Positions 52,728 to 64,000 of a DNA stretch of 64,000 nucleotides are shown piece by piece. Positions within the stretch are counted from its first letter, which is position 1; each line of letters begins with the position of its first letter. The notes below the pieces were generated by a model. It was given only the letters and a program-made list of their open reading frames with translations. It made no database searches and was not told where the DNA came from. Origin of the DNA: Chimonanthus salicifolius (Eukaryota; Streptophyta; Magnoliopsida; Laurales; Calycanthaceae). The stretch is taken from positions 22,299,175 through 22,363,174 of the forward strand of contig CM023540.1 in assembly GCA_013350335.1 (NCBI GenBank). Reading direction: 5' to 3'. Position numbers and translations under genes: made by a program.

Positions 52728-55700
52728 ATGGAGAAAAACCAAACCCATGTCCAAAGATTGGCAATAACCCAGATGAGAAGATCAGTAGAGAAGTTGGGAT
52801 CTTCAGCAGAGGTCTCTCTTTCTCTCTCTCTTTCTTTCTCTCTCTGTTCTTTGGTATATCTTTTTATTGAACTTTTTATCTTTTCTAAATTTGATGAGCC
52901 TAGAAATATGGGGAGGCGACGCTATTGAGGTTCTTGGTGGCGAGATCGATGGATGCAGAGAAAGCTGCAAAAATGTTTGTGGTGTGGCAGAAATGGAGGG
53001 CTGATTTTGTTCCATTGGGATATATTCCAGAAGGTGAAGTCTCCCACGAATTAGAGGCTCGAAAGGTGTTTTTGCAGCGGCCAACACGGCGGGGCCACGC
53101 CCTTTTGATCGTTCAAGCACGGCAGCACTTCGCCGCCAAAGATCAGCTCGAATTCAAGAGTACTTTCTTCCCTCCCTTTCCCCTCTTCTTCTTCCTCTTC
53201 CTCTTCCTCTTCATTCTTTGTGATAATATTATGAGATTTATTAACAGTGGTAAATTCACAGTAAAATCACATTAAAAATATGATAAATTGTAATATCATG
53301 ATAATATTTCAATATTTTTTTAGTAAATCTCTTATTAATATTTTATTTTATTAATTTTTCGATATAATTTAAAAATATCTCGATACTGTCGATCGCCCTT
53401 AATAACAATGCTCACAAGAGCAATAGATTGATTTGGAAGCCGTTGGATCGAGAGGGCGGTGTGTGGTGGGCCCCACAGAGGACAACCTCCACGTGAGAGC
53501 CAATTCACCTCGCCAGTCTTCATGTGCTGGCCAGACCTTTGACTTTTATAAGTAGACGTTTCTTCCTTACAAGTTTGGTTTACACTTCATCGTCTTAACC
53601 TGCTCCACATGTGATGATGTGACATAGTATCCTCTGCGTGGTTTTCCAATTGGTCTGCGTATTGGTGCATGGCGTAAATATTTTTTTAATTTTTTTTTGT
53701 AAGTTTTAATATATTAAATACAAAATATAAAATCAAGGGCGGTTAGTCATGGGTACTTCTCATCGCTTGAACCAAGATGTGCACATAATGGTAAGAATTT
53801 TATTATAAAAATAAAAATATAGAATTTTATTACGGAAAAAATAAAACTAAAAGACACACATAATGGTAAGCTAACATCCTTCTTTTCATCAGATCATTAA
53901 AAATAATAAAAGAAGATAAATTCTTCTTCTTCTTATTATTAAACAACTTTTTTTTTTTTTTACAAATAAAGATAAAAATTAGAATGTTAAATCGATTTAA
54001 TAATATAATAAAAGATTTATTGAAAATTTGAGAACTTGCTTTTCGTGTTATGAAACTTATTATTATTAAAAAAAATTTACAAATAAAGATAAAAATTAGA
54101 ATTTTAAATTGATTTAATAATATAATAAAATATTTATTGAAAATTTGAGAACTTGCCTTTCGTGTTATGAAACTCTAATGCCAGTGATGAAATGACATGG
54201 GCTCACCTTCAATTTTGTGTCCCTTTTATTCCATAATTATATATATTATAGCTGTAGATATAATAGACAACCATGAAAGTTCTTCCATGTCAAAAATGCT
54301 ACAAATGTGATAAAAGAAAATTACACAAACTCAAATACTTGTAGGTACCTATTTTTTTTTATTTAAGAAAAAAAAGAATTATATAATTTCTTAGATTAGT
54401 GGATATGATACCAAATCTAGTCATTTTTCATTTTAATTAGCCCTTTCAACTTGAAAAGTATTAAGTATTTATTTTGTTGTTTTCATTTGTAATGTACATT
54501 GCAGAATTCGTGGTACATTTGCTGGACAAAACAATTGCCAGGTAAATTCTATTGCGTTTTGTTCAATTTCTTTCCCAAGTCCAACTTATGAATTAAAAAG
54601 GAGCCCAGTTTAAAATTAAAAATAAAAAATAAAAAGGAGCCGCAGTAAACAGAGAGGCAAACGATGTTTGGTGGGACGGGAGTCAGTGGACCCATTTGTA
54701 ACTGGGCCCTTATTAGGTCTAGGACCATACTGTTCATTAGGGGTTCAAAATTCGTTCTTACCAAGGTATCGTCTTCTCGGCCGATATTTCTCTCTCCTAT
54801 TTTTTTTTTTTTTAAAATAGTGTATCGCCCTATATCGGCCGATATTCGCTAGTTCGGCAGATACAATGCGTATTGGCCGAGATTTATACCCCTGGTTCAT
54901 CTTAAAATTTTGCCAGGCCACCAATGACAATCATATATGGGCCTGAACTTAGGTTGGTGATATGTCAAATACATAGCTGTTATATATGGGCCTGTGTGGG
55001 CCATTTTCAAGCTTGTCCGCTATTTTACATGGGTTGGCCCTCTAAGCCCAGGGGCCCCGAAGTCATAGCAAAATCCTGGCCATGTGTTGCTGCTTTGACA
55101 AAAGTCAGAAGTTGGAAGGTTTTTTTTTTTTTTCGAATTTATGTGTGGGAAACCGTTAGGAAACCTAGCGAAAATCCGCCACGGGTGATACCCACTGCCT
55201 TTTGGGCACTATTAAATAACTTTTGGCCAGTTCAGGCTCTCTTTTAAACTCCGGATCCATGACACCATCCACAAGCACTATGAACCAGGTTAAGCGCCCC
55301 AAGGGTTTGAAGGCAAGATCTCTCATACAAAATGAAAATACCCAACCACTCAAACAATTAAAGTAACCTAAGGGTTTGAGAGCAAGATCTCACATACAAG
55401 ATGAAAATATCCAACCACTCAGAAGTTGGAAGTTGGAGCACAGTTTCAAAGTTAAGAGGGGAAAACACTCAGATGATTCGATCCAAATCAAGTCAACTAA
55501 ATAGGAGTTTGAGTTGAACAAGTCAATGGGCTTTATTGAGGTTTTAGATAAACTCAAATTGCCAGGTTACTCAACTTACGGATGGCAAGTTGCCCCAAAA
55601 GCCTAGATCCCTTAAATGCTCGGCCCACAATTAATGGGGTTGTGGTTGGCGCTTGCCATGGCCAGCCCAAATCCAGCCCATTGACTTCTATAAGGGCAGA

Positions 55701-58043
55701 AGTTTGTCTCAAAAGATTGAAGTGCCCACTCCACTATTATAGAGAAATTATCTGTTCTGAACCAGTTCACAAAAGTTGCTAGAATTACTAAGTTTGTTTT
55801 GATAGAAGTTATAAACTCTGTTGAAGTGTTATTATCTCCAATTTCAGTGCCATAAGAGAAAAGGAAGAAGGGAATGAGAAGCTAGTTGGAGTACTTGATT
55901 TGCAAAATATTTCCTACAAGAACATCGATGCTCGTGCTTTAATTAATGGTTTTCAATTTTTACAGGTAAATTATCTTACTTGAACACCAAATTTTTTTTG
56001 TTAATAAGAGTGATTTCTGTTTCACTTCTTGAATGGTAACATATTTATATATATAAAAAAAAAAGTCCCAATTACTAGCCTATTTTCTCTGCAAATTCTC
56101 TTTCAGTCATTTTGCTAATATTTTTTTTAAGTTCTTTCTGCAGTCTTACTATCCTGAGCGCTTAGCAAAATGCTACCTCTTAAGCATGCCATGGATCTTT
56201 GTTGGTGTATGGAAATTGGTCTGCCAGTTTTGGAGAAGACTACATTGGAGAAGGTGATCCTGTAATATTTTTTTTTTTTGAAATTGTTCATATATTAATA
56301 GATAAAAGTACCAGAAGTGCAGATACATGATAAAAAGCAAGAAAAAATAAAAATAAAAATAGAAACCACAGGAGAGGCCACTAGACTGGCAGCAACTAAG
56401 AAACTGGTGAACTCAGGTGAGATATGCACGTTCTTTCCATGCACGCAGAATGTCAGACAAAGATATTTCTGAATTCCAGAAATGATACAGCCCACGATGA
56501 AGATAACCTTCATATTTGATAACATTAGTTTATGTGAGACATTTTCTACCAAAAAATTCATGGGAATGAGAGTTGAGGGGGGGAGAATGATTTCTTAAGA
56601 AGCCATTTTTGTCCATCAACCAGCTATTTAGATTTTAGAGATGGAAACAGGCCAGTGTTGGGGACGAGTTCAGCGTGCCAAGTTCTCTCTTCATATATGA
56701 GGAAGAATTGTGTTTAGGGCCTGTGAGCTAGGCTTATTGGGCTCGTTATGTAAGTGTGGGATAACCCGAGCATCCTGCACTAGGCCTGCATCTATATTCA
56801 TAAGCTAGATTGGGCCTGACTCTTACGGGCCTTGACATCGGGCAAGATTGGGATTCCAAAAGGGGGCCATATGTAAATGTATCTCTTCTTGGAGTGTACA
56901 ATTCTTTAAGTATCCAAACTGAACAATCTGCATATCCCTCAGTATGAAACCTAATTTCAACCCTTCTAGATTGATATTCACCATTTGATTGCATTAGTGT
57001 GATTTAGTCGTAAATCTTTTGAGCTCTTAAATTGAAAATTTTGCCCTAGCCTATATCTAGGGCTATAACTCGGGTCGGGCGGGTCGGGTTCCTTAAAACC
57101 CAATCTGACCCGAGTTGATATATATGGAATCCGACTCGACTCGAAATCTCAACCGGAACTTCACAACCCGACCCGACCCGAATTAGGACCAATTCTGACC
57201 CGACCCTGCATTCTGAATCCATTTTAGCCGGGTAGGGTCGGATTAACTTGTAAAATCCTCAAACCGACCCGACCTGAATTTCATGCTGGTTTTCATCTTC
57301 TCAACCCGACCCAACCCGTGGACCCGAAATTCTCGACCCGACCTAAGTTGCAGCCCTACCTATATCCATAATGAGACCTTTTCATCCAATTCAACCAAAG
57401 GTGATGGTCCTAAGTTAGCCAGCCCCATGGAGACCGACACTGGAACCCCAAAGCCTAATCTTACTTGTTTAACTAAATTTTTGGTCTAACCCGTCTATTA
57501 CCTTGTTTATATGTTTGTTTGTTTGTTCATATGTGTGTAAACAAGTCCGCGGCCTCATGTCATACACAAAAAAAATATCACTTAGATGAATTCAATGTGT
57601 CGACCTGTAATATTAGGGGTTGGCCTGACAATAAAAAAACTCTCCTCATGAAGGGAGGTCTTGAGTTCGATTCACGCTCAACACCTTTCTGGGCCACTCT
57701 CCATAGTTGCTCACCTGGTGTGTATGGGATTGGGAGGCTTGCATATGGTCCAAGGACTAGGTCATATTAAAATATCCCCTGTCCAAATACAGGTGAGACC
57801 CCTGTACACCTTAGTCATGAAAAAGAACATTAGATTTTAAAATCTACTTTATCATGAAGTTAGGTTTTCAAATTTATGAAATTGTGATGACGAATGCAGA
57901 TTGTGGTTGTAAGCAGTGAAGAGGAAAGAAGAGCTTTCATTGAGGAAATTGGGGAGGATGCCTTGCCAGAGGAGTATGGTGGGAGAGCCAATCTTACAGC
58001 TCTACAAGACATGAAGCTCAGCCACTGGCCACCACAGGAATAA
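52728..58043 (+). CDS. Small SEC14/CRAL-TRIO lipid-transfer protein, frameshifted in exon 5
   Basis: Cytosolic phosphatidylinositol/lipid-transfer protein of the stand-alone SEC14 type. Exons are 52728-52811, 52904-53159, 54505-54541, 55848-55965, 56144-56253 and 57900-58043, about 249 aa if read through. The CRAL-TRIO N domain reads KYGEATLLRFLVARSMDAEK...KMFVVWQKWRADFVP. The lipid-binding domain reads KLVGVLDLQNISYKNIDARA, FQFLQSYYPERLAKCYLL and LPEEYGGRANLTALQDM, including the usual YYPERL and EYGG motifs. Exon 5 is 110 bases where 111 are needed. After WKLVCQF the frame changes at TTTT (56228-56231); the next frame restores LEKTTLEK and joins exon 6 (IVVVSSEEE) in phase. As written, translation runs out of frame and meets a stop right after the junction, losing about 56 residues. 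This is either a real null allele or a homopolymer error. All other splice sites are intact and the sequence is otherwise conserved. Confidence 0.87.
54738..54894. mobile_element. hAT-type MITE in SEC14-like intron 3
   Basis: It starts TAGGGGTTCAAAATTCG and ends GAGATTTATACCCCTG. The interior contains CTCGGCCGATATTTCTCTCT and TATATCGGCCGATATTCG, shared with the copies at 51.1 and 59.2 kb. GTTCAT occurs on both sides but not in perfect register, so the duplication is degraded. Confidence 0.75.
57050..57366. mobile_element. hAT-type MITE with a perfect 8-bp TSD in SEC14-like intron 5
   Basis: CCTATATC flanks the element (57050-57057 and 57359-57366). The 301-bp element 57058-57358 starts TAGGGCTATAACTCGGGTCG and ends GACCTAAGTTGCAGCCCTA, so the tips are inverted repeats TAGGGCTRYAACT. 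The interior is full of GGGTCGGG/ACCCGACCC repeats. No coding capacity. It belongs to a different family from the ATCGGCC MITEs. Confidence 0.92.
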
Positions 58044-58628
58044 ACAGAAAATTTCTCTTGTTTTTACTCAAGGCTTGGGCCTTAAACTTTAGATCCAATT
58101 TGGCCATAATTCCACTAAATCTATCAGTTCCCTTCACCTTTTACTGTCAAACCTCTTCAAATTATGCTCTCCCACATTTTTATATGTAGATGGCAAAGAT
58201 TTGTCATGTAATGATAGAAACCAACCCTTTCCAATAGCAATTACCTGACTTACAAAGTCCATTTAGAGTAGTTATCAATGATTAAGGAGAAACTTTAATT
58301 AAATGTGGGTGGTGTTAAATTTTCTTTGTATTTATAAGAAGAATCATTGAATCTAGATCATATTCATAAAAGAATTTTATACAATAAATTAAATTAATAT
58401 AAGCTCAGAATGATTGAATGAAATAAAATAATAAATTAAGTATTTGAACGATAATTTTAAAAATTAAAAATTAAAAATACCTTAATGGTATGAATAGTAT
58501 AAAATTATAATCATCATCATTATCCTAAACCTATCTCATCTATCTAAGTTAGCATTTTGAGTTCTACATAAAATTATAATAAGAATATATATTAAAAAAA
58601 ATGATATAAAATGACCTATTCAAATACA

Positions 58629-58630
<2 letters not shown>

Positions 58631-58671
<41 letters not shown>
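58631..58671. repeat. TA dinucleotide microsatellite
   Basis: About 40 bp of uninterrupted TA, the longest simple repeat in the window. Confidence 0.95.
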
Positions 58672-58675
<4 letters not shown>

Positions 58676-59100
58676 GAAAAGCAACTCTTCTAAATTTTTT
58701 TTTTTTTTTTTAAATCTAAAAAACAGGAGAAGCTATAACTAAACATAAATAGATATTATAATAGAGTTAAATGAAGAATTAGAATTCGAAAACTTTTAAC
58801 ACTAAATAAATGAGATTTTGGCAAATGATGAGAATGATTGTATAAGGATGAGATCCTCTTGAAGAGAGGTCTTAAGGAGGTAAAATGTTTCAAGTTCAAG
58901 AGTCAAAATAACATCTCGATAAGAGAGATCTCTAAGGTTTTTTTTATCGAATGTTCAAGTGATGAGGAGTAACTTCATGGGGAGTGGATCAGAGAAGTTT
59001 ACGTGATGGGAATTCAAAACCTCCTTTCATGTTGAGAGCTTCTTGACCGCTGATTTCTAAAATATTTATACATTTTTCTCTTCGCTTTTCGTGTGACCTA

Positions 59101-59268
59101 GTTTTGACTAGGGGTTTAAAAATCGGTATCGGCTGATATTTTTCTCTCTTCAGCCGATATCAGTCGATATTTTGATATCGGCCGATATAATACGGCCGAT
59201 ATTTCAGCCGATATTCACTCATTCAAAACCGGTACATATTGGCCGATATTTGTACCCCTGGTTTTGAC
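59101..59268. mobile_element. hAT-type MITE (GATATCGGCC family) with a perfect 8-bp TSD
   Basis: GTTTTGAC at 59101-59108 and 59261-59268 flanks 152 bp. The left tip is TAGGGGTTTAAAAATCGG and the right tip, reverse-complemented, is CAGGGGTACAAATATCGG. The interior carries several CGGCCGATAT/ATATCGGC palindromes. This is the best-preserved copy of a family also seen at 19.3, 51.0-51.2 and 54.7 kb. Confidence 0.92.
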
Positions 59269-60114
59269 ATCTTTCATCCACGTGTCATCTTGAGAAGGAT
59301 TTCTAGTTGGTGCAATAATTTAAATTTCAAATCAGGCTTTGGTTTCTAGAAATGAGGGGTTTGACTTCAACCCACTTCAACAAAATATTTGTTTTCCCAA
59401 TTAATTTTCTGAAATCCAACCTCTCAAGCTCTTAGTTCGAGCACTCTAGCCATTCAATAAGGATGAAGTCATGAAGGTGAAAAGTTTTAAACTCGGAAAC
59501 ATGCCGTGGAGCACAAGTTATCGCTTGATTATTTAGTGGATTTTGAAAGGCTTTACTGAAGGAAGTTGATCAAAGAATCTTTGAGTAAAGTACTCCTTTA
59601 ACGAATAATAAGTTGTTCAATAAAAGGAAAGTGATAGGAATGTCGGATATTGTACCTTTTTTAAGTTTAATTAGATTAAAATTAGAAATAATTTTATGTA
59701 ATTAAATATCATTGAATCTTATTTTTATGTTTACGTTGGTTATATAGTTCACTATAGTCGACCATTCTTACTTTTCTATTTTAATTTCAAAAATATATTT
59801 TTTTACAATTATTAATAAGGTAACTTTATCATTGAAAGTTGATAAAATTCAGTTTTATTTTTCTGGTTAAGGTGTTTATTTTCTAATTATTTTCCCTTTT
59901 CCATTTGTTTTTATGTTTACTAAATGGAGCTTTTTGAAAGATCTATTTCATATCATTTTATTTTATTTTATTATGAATTTAATTTTTCTATTCATATCTC
60001 TTTTACTTTTCATTTGTATTATAATACAAAATCATTACATCTTAATTTCAGATTTTAGATCTTGATTTTTAATTCTTTTATAAGTTATATGTTATTTTTT
60101 CTTTGTTATTGCCT

Positions 60115-60412
60115 AATGAAAATATACTATATTTTAATTTATAAAAATTGTTTTAATTTATCTGTTACTTTTTTAATTTTTATCGCTGACGCACAGGCTT
60201 TTTTGCTAGTTAAAAAATAACGACAGTAATTAGTAACTAAGACTTCATTATCATTCTACTGCGCATTCACCTCCTATTTGATAAAATAAATAGATATTAT
60301 CTTAATAATCATTTTCACTAACTATTTTTCTTCTACAAGTGTTTAAACCACCACTTAAAACAATAATAAATATATTATTATCTCAGAAATAGAATAATCA
60401 AAGTGTAAAGTG
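60115..60412. repeat. Diverged direct repeat, copy 1
   Basis: Starts with AATGAAAATATACTATATTT and runs through TTTTGCTAGTTAAAAA, CTAAGACTT and ATCAAAGTGT. The same order of words occurs in copy 2 from 63625 to about 63966, 3.5 kb away. Each contains small indels. The true left edge is probably nearer 59990. Confidence 0.7.
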
Positions 60413-61447
60413 CAATCAAAGCTTTAAGTGCGACTTTAATTTTACTATATGTACTTATTTAAATACTTCAAAATATGTACAGATTATAGAGTTACACAAT
60501 TATTGTATATATATTAGCAAAATACAACAATAATCATTTAAAAATAAAAAATATATTGCTCACTAAACTTTAAATCACATTATGTAAATACATATTATAT
60601 TATTGAAAAATTAGAATTCTTTAATAATCATTGCTAACAATGCTTTATTTTAATCATAATATTTTTTAGTTATTGGAAAAAAATTTAAAAAATAATCTTA
60701 GAAAGAAAATGTTTTAAAAGAAGTAAGTGGAGATTTATGCGAAAAGAAACAGAAAACAAAGAAAAAAATCGATCTAAAACTTAAAATGACTCTATTGATA
60801 ACTAATCTCAAATCTCAATAATCCATTGAAAAGGATGGACACACATGTTTACTTGTCAATTTTATTACTCTCTCTATTTCAATTTAGTTATCTTATATAG
60901 ATTTTAGAATTGTATCAAAATAATTGTCTCATTTATATTGGAATAACATAATGTGTGTTAAAAATAAATGAAATTATATAAAGTACTAGTCTTATATAAA
61001 GAATTTTTAAAAAAATTATAAATATTTTAAACAAGACAAATAATTATTTATTTTAATTCCGAGTTGTTTCTTAGTCCTCACTGAATCCGTTAGTATTAAG
61101 TTCCATAGATGGTGCTCACGTGGTGTACGACAACTCCATTCTCGTATCGACACGTCAGCAACCCGGTACAAGCACAGGTCAGCAAGCTTTCAACCTGGTT
61201 AAAGCTTTTTATGCTGCTTCGTGTAGCTTTCGTTCATCCAATCCCGTTCTTACTTGCGCACCAAGTTTCTTTCTCTCTGTTCTTTCGCTCTCCAATTATT
61301 TCCTCTTTCATGACATGGAATCAAAGACAAGACACTTGCAAATGGAAGTACTCTCAAATGCATGGACTAAACCATAGTAAAGAAAGAAACAAGAAGAACA
61401 ATACAAACAAAAGACCTAAGGCTGATCCCATTTATCATTCTTAGATC

Positions 61448-61715
61448 AGGGTAGTGATTCTCCTATACAAGGATTTTGTGTAATGAGGCACAGAATTTAG
61501 GGTATTCTACATTTTATCTTTTTATTGCAGTACAAAAGCATTTTAAAAAAATTTAGTGATCCGATCAGTGATCTAATTTATTATTTTGTATGAAACACTC
61601 TCACTTAGATAAACCGATTCGAAGGGTCCAGTGAGCCGATTCGAATGACAAAATAGGCAACATAGTAAAATCCGTATCGAGTTAAACAAAACTCCCGTGG
61701 GAGGATTGCTACCCT
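61448..61715. mobile_element. MITE, AGGRTAGCAAT family, copy 2
   Basis: Starts AGGGTAGTGATTCTCC. The right end, reverse-complemented, starts AGGGTAGCAATCCTCCCACG and continues with GGAGTTTTGTTTAAC. The tips and length match the copy at 30721-30998. The flanking bases show no clear duplication. Confidence 0.72.
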
Positions 61716-63624
61716 GAATACAAAATTTGTTTGAATAATAAAAAATTCCCTACAGTATGTACACATTGTTGTGAAATTAACCCACATAAACCACAAATCA
61801 CATGCAAGAACACACGGGATTAAATGATTCGAGAAAACTACCTACGTTCCCATAACGTGCAACAAAGATTCCACTCTTGAAAAATGTTAAAAGAATTCTC
61901 TTCCTTCTCCAGAGTCTCTCACTCTTCTTCCTCTTTATTTTCCTCTCTTCTCACACTAAGAAAACACCAAATTTAGAAAATCCTAGAAAATAATAATTTT
62001 TATATATACTGAGCTCTACATAAACACAATTGGGCCGAAAAAAAAGAACTTTTTAAACCAAATCCAACACATATAAATTTAATTCATTCTTAAACTTATT
62101 GAAATAAAATGACATCATCATGTCTTAGCAGTAAAAAATTCCAAAGAGGCCTTAATACTTTGACCCTTGTCTCTTTTTTGATTGAGTGCAAAAGAATTTT
62201 GTTACCCTTTATGGTAGAAAAATATCCATTAATGACTTCTTACATCTGAGCACGTATCTATATTTCAAAAATTTATGCAATTTTTCAATCTTCTCAACTC
62301 TCAAGCAAGACATGATCCCTAAAAGTAAGGATCCTCAAAAATTCATAGTATTTTCTTGGCACCTTTTTCTTCTCACATACGATAATCATTCATTAATAAT
62401 TACAAATTAAAAAACAACTAAAAAAAAAAAACTAACATGGTTTGGGTAAAAGAGAACGAGTGTGCTGAAAAAAGAGAGCACCAATCGTGAAAGGGTGGGA
62501 TGATAAGAGAGAATCAGTGTTGTGATTTGTGAAGGTGCATGGCACCTGCACTAGGCCTGAAATGAGATGTGTGAAAGAGCGAGGACACTACTAAGTACAA
62601 TTGTATTGTGTATCTCTGTTGTGTGAGAGACAATGCTCAAATTAAGAGGCTGATTATTTTCCTTTTTATTCCTTATGTTACCTACATTATATTAGGAATT
62701 TTTAAATTTTTGAGAGAGGCCAAAACCAATGATATTAGAAAAGGACAGTCTACCGAATTGTTTCTGAGGAAAGTTGGATTATATAAGGTTCAATTGGATT
62801 CAACTGTGGTCAAAATCGTGTCCATCAATATAAAATTATAAATAATATCAAATATTCAAAAAAATATTTTTCATAAAAAATATTCTTCTTCTCACAAAAA
62901 TAATTATAAATATAAAAATCTAATAATGCAACATCTATTTTTCAATATCATTGTTCATTCCAACAAAAGGATTTCATAATGTATAATATCATGATCTAAT
63001 CCAAAAGTCCAATATTTATCCTCCAATAATATCATCTAACAAACTCATTACTAATTAATATAAAAAACAATTCAATGACTCAATGTTAGTTAATGTTTAA
63101 AAAAAAATTATAAAAGTTTCATAATCTAAATTAATGGTCAATTTAAGAAAAAATTATTTCAAAATTAGTTGAACATCGATTCACGGTTGGAGGTTTAATT
63201 AATCAAATCACGGTTCAATACGGTTCAATACGGTTTAATAAGGTTTTTCATGTTTTAAGATTTTTAAACTGAACTGGACCGTCAAACTTCTAAATATATT
63301 AAAAGGTCTCCACGGCTTGGGCCCCTTAAACTGCCTCTTGTTTGTAATTTTGTGTGATAAATCAAATTTGGTTTTTTAACATGTTGATTGCTTGTTTTTT
63401 TATTACTAACTTGTACATGCCTCTTAAAGTACCCGACTAATTCTTGGAGCATGTGCAAGCCTCTTTACCTATACACACTGAGTAACTCTATGGAGAGTGA
63501 GCCTTTAGAGTGATGTGGGATTGAAATTGGTTCTCTCTTTTATTTTTCCTTTTCATGCACCGAGATTGCAATGAAAATTTATTTTAAATTTTAGATTATG
63601 ATATTTAATTCTATTATAACTACT

Positions 63625-63966
63625 AATGAAAATATACTATATTTTAATTTATAAAAATTGTTTATCTTTTATATCTTTATAATTTTTCATTTTAATTATT
63701 TGATTTCTCATATCTCCTTTTTATTTTTATTTATTTTTTTACCCCATTCTGATGCACAACCTTTTTTTGCTAGTTAAAAATTAACTATAGTAACTAAGAC
63801 TTAATAATCATTTTGCTGCAAATTCACCTTCTTTTCAATAAAATAATATATTATCTTAATGATCATTGTCATCAACTATTTTTCTACTACAAGTGCTTAA
63901 GCTACCCTCTAAAATAACAAAAATATTATTATTATCTCAAAAACATAGTAGTCAAAGTGTCAAAAG
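63625..63966. repeat. Diverged direct repeat, copy 2
   Basis: Partner of the repeat at 60115-60412, sharing a nearly 40-bp identical block at its start and several later words (TTTTTGCTAGTTAAAAA, GTAACTAAGACTT, CAAGTGCTTAA). It may continue past the window end. Confidence 0.7.
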
Positions 63967-64000
63967 AAACAAGTATATTTAAGTGTGAGATAAATTTTTA

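Larger units (their letters stand above)
58044..64000. other. AT-rich intergenic region to the window end
   Basis: No gene recognised. It contains a long TA microsatellite, two MITEs (59101-59268, 61448-61715) and a diverged direct-repeat pair (about 60.0-60.4 and 63.6-64.0 kb). ORFs at 61109-61444 and 62608-62841 have no domains I know. Confidence 0.6.

Noticed and set aside
57061..57370. Telomere-like or simple GGGTCGGG satellite
   Set aside because: Plant telomeres are CCCTAAA. The terminal inverted repeats and 8-bp duplication show a MITE instead.
61109..61444. 111-aa ORF as a gene
   Set aside because: No domain, no splice partners and an overlapping ORF in another frame; it looks random.

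Overview
The window is nuclear DNA from a flowering plant. It is AT-rich, has GT-AG introns of up to 6 kb, and is full of small non-autonomous transposons. Five protein-coding genes can be rebuilt exon by exon from their translations. I cannot name the species. Gene models and repeat boundaries were worked out by eye, without database searches.

Layout. (1) 1-10655, + strand: 3' part of a dynamin-related GTPase of the DRP1C type, entering at its TKLD nucleotide-binding motif, with LINE debris in two introns. (2) 12697-17449, - strand: a complete two-exon FKF1 (ADO3) blue-light receptor/F-box/Kelch gene. It is convergent with DRP1C and has a TATA box and a palindromic pair of evening elements upstream. 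(3) 17.6-26.4 kb: intergenic, with a hAT-type MITE, SINEs and an intact TRIM. (4) 26605-28197, + strand: LIR1, the small light-regulated chloroplast protein, in three exons with two I-boxes upstream. (5) 28.4-33.9 kb: AT-rich intergenic DNA with short elements. (6) 34532-46006, + strand: a type-B response regulator (receiver plus GARP/Myb domain) in five exons. Its 6.1-kb first intron holds a decayed Copia retrotransposon and its fourth intron a MITE. (7) 46.5-52.4 kb: an unassigned ORF cluster, a 1.24-kb nested inverted repeat and a back-to-back pair of MITEs. (8) 52728-58043, + strand: a small SEC14/CRAL-TRIO lipid-transfer protein in six exons, with a one-base frameshift in exon 5. (9) 58-64 kb: AT-rich intergenic DNA with MITEs and a pair of diverged direct repeats.

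Functional themes. FKF1 and LIR1 are neighbours, both belong to light- or clock-regulated families, and both have matching cis-elements here. The type-B response regulator is a cytokinin-output transcription factor. Nothing suggests that the five genes work as one pathway; this looks like ordinary plant gene order.

The most unusual structures are the nested inverted repeat at 48928-50171, the MITE pair sharing a target-site duplication at 50877-51173, the SEC14 frameshift and the FKF1 evening-element palindrome. I found no convincing new biological system.
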